Source of the DNA: Flavobacterium eburneipallidum
Lineage (GTDB): Bacteria > Bacteroidota > Bacteroidia > Flavobacteriales > Flavobacteriaceae
Length of the DNA stretch: 64,000 bases
Direction: 5' to 3'
Assembly (NCBI RefSeq): GCF_027111355.2
Contig: NZ_CP114291.2
Location: forward strand, 1,488,001-1,552,000
In this document: piece by piece, positions 59,889-64,000 of the stretch
How the letters are laid out: each line of letters begins with the position of its first letter
Position numbering within the stretch: position 1 is the stretch's first letter
Position numbers and translations under genes: made by a program
The notes under the pieces: generated by a model
Database searches by the model: none
Told to the model about the DNA's origin: nothing
What the model saw: the letters and a program-made list of their open reading frames with translations, nothing else

Positions 59889-60982
59889 TACAATTTCTTG
59901 ACCTAAAAAAAATAAACGCTCCTTATGAAACTGCATTACAGGAAAAACTGAAATTGGTTTTAGAAAACGGTTGGTATATTTTGGGCAATGAAGTCAAGGT
60001 ATTTGAAAGCAATTTTGCCAACTATTGCGGAACAAAACATTGCATTGGAGTAGGCAATGGTTTTGATGCTTTGGTTTTGATCTTCAAGGCTTATATTCAA
60101 TTGGGAAAATTGCAAAAAGGAGATGAAGTTATCGTTCCTGCTAATACGTATATTGCCAGTATTTTGGCCATTATGCAAGCCGATTTAATTCCCGTTTTGG
60201 TCGAGCCAAAATTAGAAACGTATAACATCAATCCTGATTTAATTCAAGAAAAAGTTAGTTCGAAAACCAAGGCAATTTTGGTGGTTCATTTGTATGGACA
60301 ATTAGCCGAAATGGAGCAAATAACTACTATTGCCATACAAAATAATCTGTTGGTCATTGAAGATGCAGCTCAAGCTCACGGGTCAATTTCAGATTTAAGA
60401 AAATCAGGAAATTTGTCAAACGCTGCTGCATTTAGTTTTTATCCAGGGAAAAATTTAGGTTGTTTGGGTGATGGTGGAGCTGTGGTTACTAATGATACTG
60501 AACTGGCTAAAGTCATTCAATCGTTACGAAATTATGGCTCGGAAGTGAAATACCAAAATGAATTTATTGGCATCAATTCTAGATTAGACGAATTACAAGC
60601 GGCTTTTTTGAATGTGAAATTACCCAGTTTAGATGATGAAAATACTATTCGTAGAACGATTGCGAAGCGTTATTTATCCGAAATAAAAAATGATAAAATA
60701 ATCTTACCATTTTGGGATTTTTCAGAGAATCATGTTTTTCATTTGTTTGTCATTCGAACCCAAAACAGGAATGAATTACAACAGTATTTGCTAGACAACG
60801 GAATCCAAACGATGATTCATTATCCCATTCCGCCACACCAACAAAAAGCATTTTCGACTTGGAATCATTTATCTTTTCCTATTACCGAAAAAATACACGC
60901 AGAAGTGTTGAGTTTGCCTATAAGTCCAGTAATGACAATGGATGAGGTCGATTTTGTTGTTTCAATTTTAAATCAATATTGA
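59885..60982 (+). CDS. DegT/DnrJ/EryC1/StrS-family sugar aminotransferase
   Basis: 365 residues. PLP lysine K189 in [19 protein letters not shown]160 and Q163 in IEDAAQAHG; substrate-loop region GVGNGFDAL near 55-63. It converts a keto-sugar nucleotide (typically dTDP-3- or 4-keto-6-deoxyhexose) to an amino sugar. With the FemAB-like and hexapeptide acyltransferase neighbours this suggests an N-acylated amino-deoxysugar in the O-antigen, such as Fuc3NAc or Qui3NAc; the exact sugar is not determinable. Confidence 0.88.
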   Translation: MIQFLDLKKINAPYETALQEKLKLVLENGWYILGNEVKVFESNFANYCGTKHCIGVGNGFDALVLIFKAYIQLGKLQKGDEVIVPANTYIASILAIMQADLIPVLVEPKLETYNINPDLIQEKVSSKTKAILVVHLYGQLAEMEQITTIAIQNNLLVIEDAAQAHGSISDLRKSGNLSNAAAFSFYPGKNLGCLGDGGAVVTNDTELAKVIQSLRNYGSEVKYQNEFIGINSRLDELQAAFLNVKLPSLDDENTIRRTIAKRYLSEIKNDKIILPFWDFSENHVFHLFVIRTQNRNELQQYLLDNGIQTMIHYPIPPHQQKAFSTWNHLSFPITEKIHAEVLSLPISPVMTMDEVDFVVSILNQY

Positions 60983-61551
60983 TGGGTATTATTAGTAAAA
61001 TAAAACATTTTTACTTTGTTTATTTGCGAATGAAGAAGTATGAGATACTTTCTGATTGCAAGAATGTTACAGGTAATCCAATAAAGTTTCATCCTTTATT
61101 GCTAAAGGGAAAAGGAAAAATTTCCTTTGGTAAAAATGTACAAATAGGTGTGCTTTCTTCGCCTTTTTTTTATTCACATTATACTTATTTTGAAGCTAGA
61201 GAATCCTTCAGTGAAATTAGTATTGGAGACAATGTAGCCATTAATAATGCCTTTTCGATAGAATGCAATGCTAAAGTTATAATTGAAAATGATGTTTTAA
61301 TAGGATCTTTTTGTACTATTATGGATAATGACGGACACGATTTAGCAATAGAAAAGAGAAAGGATGGGAATCCTAAAATGGCATCGATTCATATTCAACA
61401 AAATGTATTTTTAGGCTCGAATGTTACCATTTTAAAGGGAGTTACCATCGGAAAAAATTCGATTATAGGCAATGGTTCTGTTGTGACAAAAAGTATTCCT
61501 GACAATGTAATTGCAGCTGGAAATCCTGCAAAAGTCATTAGAAATCTATAA
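60982..61551 (+). CDS. Hexapeptide-repeat acyltransferase
   Basis: 189 residues; ATG at 60982 overlaps the aminotransferase stop as TGATG. A left-handed beta-helix of I-G-x(4) repeats (ISIGDNVAINNAFSIECN; VIIENDVLIGSFCTIMDN) and the marker HDLAIEKR with a likely catalytic His are visible. Probably N- or O-acetylates the sugar made by the upstream aminotransferase. It is 2 bp from the flippase gene. Confidence 0.85.
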   Translation: MGIISKIKHFYFVYLRMKKYEILSDCKNVTGNPIKFHPLLLKGKGKISFGKNVQIGVLSSPFFYSHYTYFEARESFSEISIGDNVAINNAFSIECNAKVIIENDVLIGSFCTIMDNDGHDLAIEKRKDGNPKMASIHIQQNVFLGSNVTILKGVTIGKNSIIGNGSVVTKSIPDNVIAAGNPAKVIRNL

Positions 61552-61553
61552 CA

Positions 61554-62840
61554 TTGAAAAATCTTAAACAAAATAAGCTAATAAAAATTTTATCACTGAA
61601 CTCTATTTCGGTTGTGATTAGTTTTTTTTTGGGAATTGCTTCTACCAAAATTGTTTCCATTTTTATGGGTGCTTCAGGGATGGCTTTACTGGGGAGTTTT
61701 AAAAATTTCACTTCAATGTTTAAATCGATGTCAACTTTAGGAATCAATAATCTTGTTGTTAAGTTAGTTGTTGAAAACAAAGAAGATAAGAAAGAACTTT
61801 CGATCATTTATTCTACTTTTTTTTGGATTTTTTTATTGTTTTCAGTTGTTTTAGGAAGCCTTATTTTAGTGTTTTCTAAATTTATTGCCCAATTTTTATT
61901 TTTCAATGATTTGTATCTTATTCCAATACAATTTTTTGGAGTATTGCTGCCGTTGGTTGTTGTAAATGTATTTTGGATGGCTATTTATAATGGTTTAGAA
62001 AAATTTAAAAAAATAGTTTTCATCCAAATCCTTTCTAATGTAATGGTGTTTTTCATAACCGCATTTTTAGTATGGAAACAAAATATTTTTGGAGGTCTTT
62101 TGTCGGTTGCTTTAAGCGAGTTTTTTTTAGTATTGATCACCTTCTTGTTTGTAAGAAGCGATAAAAGTTATTTTCAATTTGATTTACAAAGAATTGTAAG
62201 TAAAAAATATTTTGATGCCATACTAAAATTTTCATCTATGGCGTTGTTAAGCGCAGTGCTTGTTCCATTGGTATTGATGTTGATTAGGAACCGAATTGCT
62301 AGTCAATATTCTATTAATGAAGCTGGAATATGGGACGCGGTGAATAAATTATCTAGTTTCTATATGTTGATATTTAGTTCGGGTTTGTCCTTGTATTATA
62401 TGCCTAAATTAGCGACCTTAAAAACGGATGATGAGTTCAAAATTGAATTGAAATCCTATTTTAAGTTATTTGTTCCATTATTCTTAATTGTGTTGATTGC
62501 GGTGTTTTTTCTTAAAGAAATTATTATACATTTAGCTTTTACACCAGCATTTTCAAGAATAAAAGAAGTCTTGATTTGGCAACTATTAGGTGATTTTTTC
62601 CGCATAATGACTTTGGCTTTTGGGTATCAAATTGTTGCTAAAGCAATGATCAAAAAATATTTTATTCTCGAAATCACATTCAATTCATTGTACCTTATTT
62701 TGTCTTATTATTTGATACCAATTTCTTCTTTTGAGGGGGCTTTACAAGCTTATTTATTTGCTAATTTATTCTTGTTTGTTTTGATTTTGTGGATGTTTAG
62801 GAAATTGTTTTTTATTCCTTTGCCTAAACAAGAATTATAG
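61554..62840 (+). CDS. O-antigen/polysaccharide flippase (Wzx-like)
   Basis: 428 residues with about 12 transmembrane helices and a TTG start at 61554; the first in-frame ATG would remove the first helix. N-terminal IASTKIVSIFMGASGMALLGSFKNF is the conserved opening of flavobacterial O-antigen translocases. It moves lipid-linked repeat units across the inner membrane. Last gene of the plus-strand polysaccharide operon; it converges on a glycosyltransferase. Confidence 0.85.
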   Translation: MKNLKQNKLIKILSLNSISVVISFFLGIASTKIVSIFMGASGMALLGSFKNFTSMFKSMSTLGINNLVVKLVVENKEDKKELSIIYSTFFWIFLLFSVVLGSLILVFSKFIAQFLFFNDLYLIPIQFFGVLLPLVVVNVFWMAIYNGLEKFKKIVFIQILSNVMVFFITAFLVWKQNIFGGLLSVALSEFFLVLITFLFVRSDKSYFQFDLQRIVSKKYFDAILKFSSMALLSAVLVPLVLMLIRNRIASQYSINEAGIWDAVNKLSSFYMLIFSSGLSLYYMPKLATLKTDDEFKIELKSYFKLFVPLFLIVLIAVFFLKEIIIHLAFTPAFSRIKEVLIWQLLGDFFRIMTLAFGYQIVAKAMIKKYFILEITFNSLYLILSYYLIPISSFEGALQAYLFANLFLFVLILWMFRKLFFIPLPKQEL

Positions 62841-62908
62841 AATTCAACAAATTGTAAAGATTCATATATGAATTGGTTTAAATTTAGATGCTTAAAAATA
62901 AGAGATTT

Positions 62909-64000
62909 CTATAGTTTCCAAACCCCCAAGTAGTTGTCAGTAATTTGGACGTAATTATGCTCTTTTTCGATAAAATTTCTGGCTCTCTCCCCAATAGCAG
63001 TTAGTTCTGATGGATTTTCAATCAAAAAAGACAATTCAGCGACTAAAGAATCGACATCAGGCAAAGCATTAATTACCACTCTTTCGGTTAAATTGTAGTG
63101 TTTTGTAAACTCATTTTCAGCACCTGTAAAAACGACTTTTCCTTTCGCCATCGCCTCAAGAGCATTATATCCTTGATCGTAAGCATAAACTTGGTCAAGC
63201 AAAATATGTGCTCTATTATAAAGTTCAATGTATTGATTGTACGGAATGTTTTCAGAAATTATTATTTCAACTTTCGATTCGTATTTTTCTTTAATTATGT
63301 TTAAAGCTTTTTCAAAAAATGAAATCCCTTTTTTGATGTAACTCCCACGATTGATTCCCAAGAAAATCACAATTCTAGTATTTGTTTCTAATGCTTTAAA
63401 TTCAATTTTGTTAATGTTTATGGGGTTAGGAATAAAGTAAACTTTATATCCCATAGCCTCCATAGGAATTTTATAATCCAAATCGGAAGCAATTAAACTT
63501 TGACAGTTTTCAACCAACCAATCAAAAGTTTTTCGATAACTTTTAGTGCTGTATTTTAAAGGAAAATGAAATTGTCTTGCCAATGTGTTGTCTTCAAAAT
63601 AAGGAGTCAGAATTGAATATTTCATTTCCTTTTTGAATAAATAATCAATAATGGGAGTTTCATCTCCACAAACTAACAAGCTGCGATTTTGAATATTTTG
63701 AAAAAGTTTTTTGTAAAGGAAACGCGCCAAAAACGGATAAGTTTCTATAGCGTCAGAATTGATTAATTGTACGTGATTAAAGTCTTTTAGTTTTGGAAGC
63801 AAGAAGTAAAAACGAACCGCTCTTTCTATCTTTTCTAAATCGATTGTTGTGGTTTTGCAAATCAGATTTTTGATTTTTCGGATGAACCAAAAGTTTGAAA
63901 AAAAAGCAGAATGAATAGAATAATCTACATTGTATTTCTTGAAATGATCGCCTGAAGCTACAACGGTAACTTCGTGTTCTAAAGTAATTAATCCTTCTTT
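62909..64000 (-). CDS. GT4-like glycosyltransferase, 5' partial
   Basis: The minus-strand frame is open without a stop from 62909 to the window edge (363 codons), so the start lies beyond 64000. The visible upstream part reads LITLEHEVTVVASGD, the usual N-terminal motif of GT-B family 4 enzymes, and the C-terminal half has VIFLGINRGSYIKKGISFFE and the E-A-M motif ALEAMAKGKVVFTG (nucleotide-sugar binding). Converges with the flippase gene, whose 3' end is 68 bp away. Likely surface-glycan assembly; donor and acceptor unknown. Confidence 0.85.
   Translation of the reverse strand, partial: KEGLITLEHEVTVVASGDHFKKYNVDYSIHSAFFSNFWFIRKIKNLICKTTTIDLEKIERAVRFYFLLPKLKDFNHVQLINSDAIETYPFLARFLYKKLFQNIQNRSLLVCGDETPIIDYLFKKEMKYSILTPYFEDNTLARQFHFPLKYSTKSYRKTFDWLVENCQSLIASDLDYKIPMEAMGYKVYFIPNPININKIEFKALETNTRIVIFLGINRGSYIKKGISFFEKALNIIKEKYESKVEIIISENIPYNQYIELYNRAHILLDQVYAYDQGYNALEAMAKGKVVFTGAENEFTKHYNLTERVVINALPDVDSLVAELSFLIENPSELTAIGERARNFIEKEHNYVQITDNYLGVWKL

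Noticed and set aside
62860..62873. Perfect palindrome ATTCATATATGAAT between the flippase and the glycosyltransferase
   Set aside because: Short, AT-only core between convergent genes, with no T tract; expected by chance in low-GC DNA.
1..64000. tRNA, rRNA or riboswitch genes
   Set aside because: No cloverleaf with a GTTCRA-type T-loop plus matching stems, no rRNA sequence and no recognisable riboswitch core was found in the gaps by eye. A tRNAscan/Infernal run would be decisive.

Overview
The window is a low-GC, gene-dense chromosomal segment of a member of the Flavobacteriaceae, most likely Flavobacterium or a close relative. Evidence: Bacteroidetes-type promoters (TTG, about 19-21 nt, TAnnTTTG) recur in front of genes; start sites lack strong Shine-Dalgarno sequences; and the gene set is typical of the group (fused ccoNO, DUF349, DUF5606, DUF5672, 2TM-LytTR pair, MoxR/DUF58/DUF4129/DUF4350 cluster). 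No rRNA, tRNA, CRISPR array, integrase or complete insertion sequence was recognised. Both window ends cut through genes: a Pycsar-effector-type membrane protein on the left and a glycosyltransferase on the right.

Layout. 1-8.5 kb: Pycsar-type protein, GAF protein, nucleoid-associated protein, small proteins, and a ClC/HPP transporter pair. 8.6-14.8 kb: VOC and acetyltransferase pair, a LytS/2TM/LytTR signalling operon, two thioredoxin-fold proteins and a CDP-alcohol phosphatidyltransferase. 14.8-18.9 kb: ctaA, cca, a small GxxExxY nuclease-fold gene inside perfect inverted repeats, and tsaC. 18.9-23.8 kb: LPS/cell-surface genes (GT2, DUF5672, WaaP-like kinase, CDP-glycerol transferase, GT9). 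23.9-32.4 kb: housekeeping genes (dapD, ruvX, mqo, FUSC, def, DUF5606, mazG, PAP2). 32.6-43.9 kb: a microaerobic respiration island with a Crp/Fnr regulator, CcoI-type copper ATPase, ccoS, ccoNO, ccoQ, ccoP, ccoG, fixH, a SafE-like protein and hemN. 44-52.3 kb: DUF349, YeiH, purA, a Fur-family gene, spoT and an rRNA/tRNA methyltransferase. 52.5-58.9 kb: DUF58-MoxR-DUF4350-DUF4129-SpoIIM operon with a divergent RDD gene. 58.9-64 kb: start of a surface-polysaccharide locus (FemAB-like, sugar aminotransferase, hexapeptide acyltransferase, Wzx flippase, GT4).

Two results stand out. (1) Three promoters in the respiration island (ccoI, ccoS-ccoNO, hemN) carry the palindrome ATGAY-N4-RTCAT, and in all three the palindrome centre lies exactly 29.5 bp upstream of the TAnnTTTG box. 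This is the geometry expected of a class II Fnr-type activator site, and the likely regulator is encoded in the same locus. (2) The GxxExxY gene sits between perfect 19-bp inverted repeats that are 6-11 bp from its ends. The repeats are made of CGCAGATT-type words, and similar words build three gene-less hairpins elsewhere in the window (815-880, 39657-39769 and a perfect 30-bp stem at 55016-55118). This suggests a small repeat family, possibly mobile, with one nuclease-bearing member and several empty ones.
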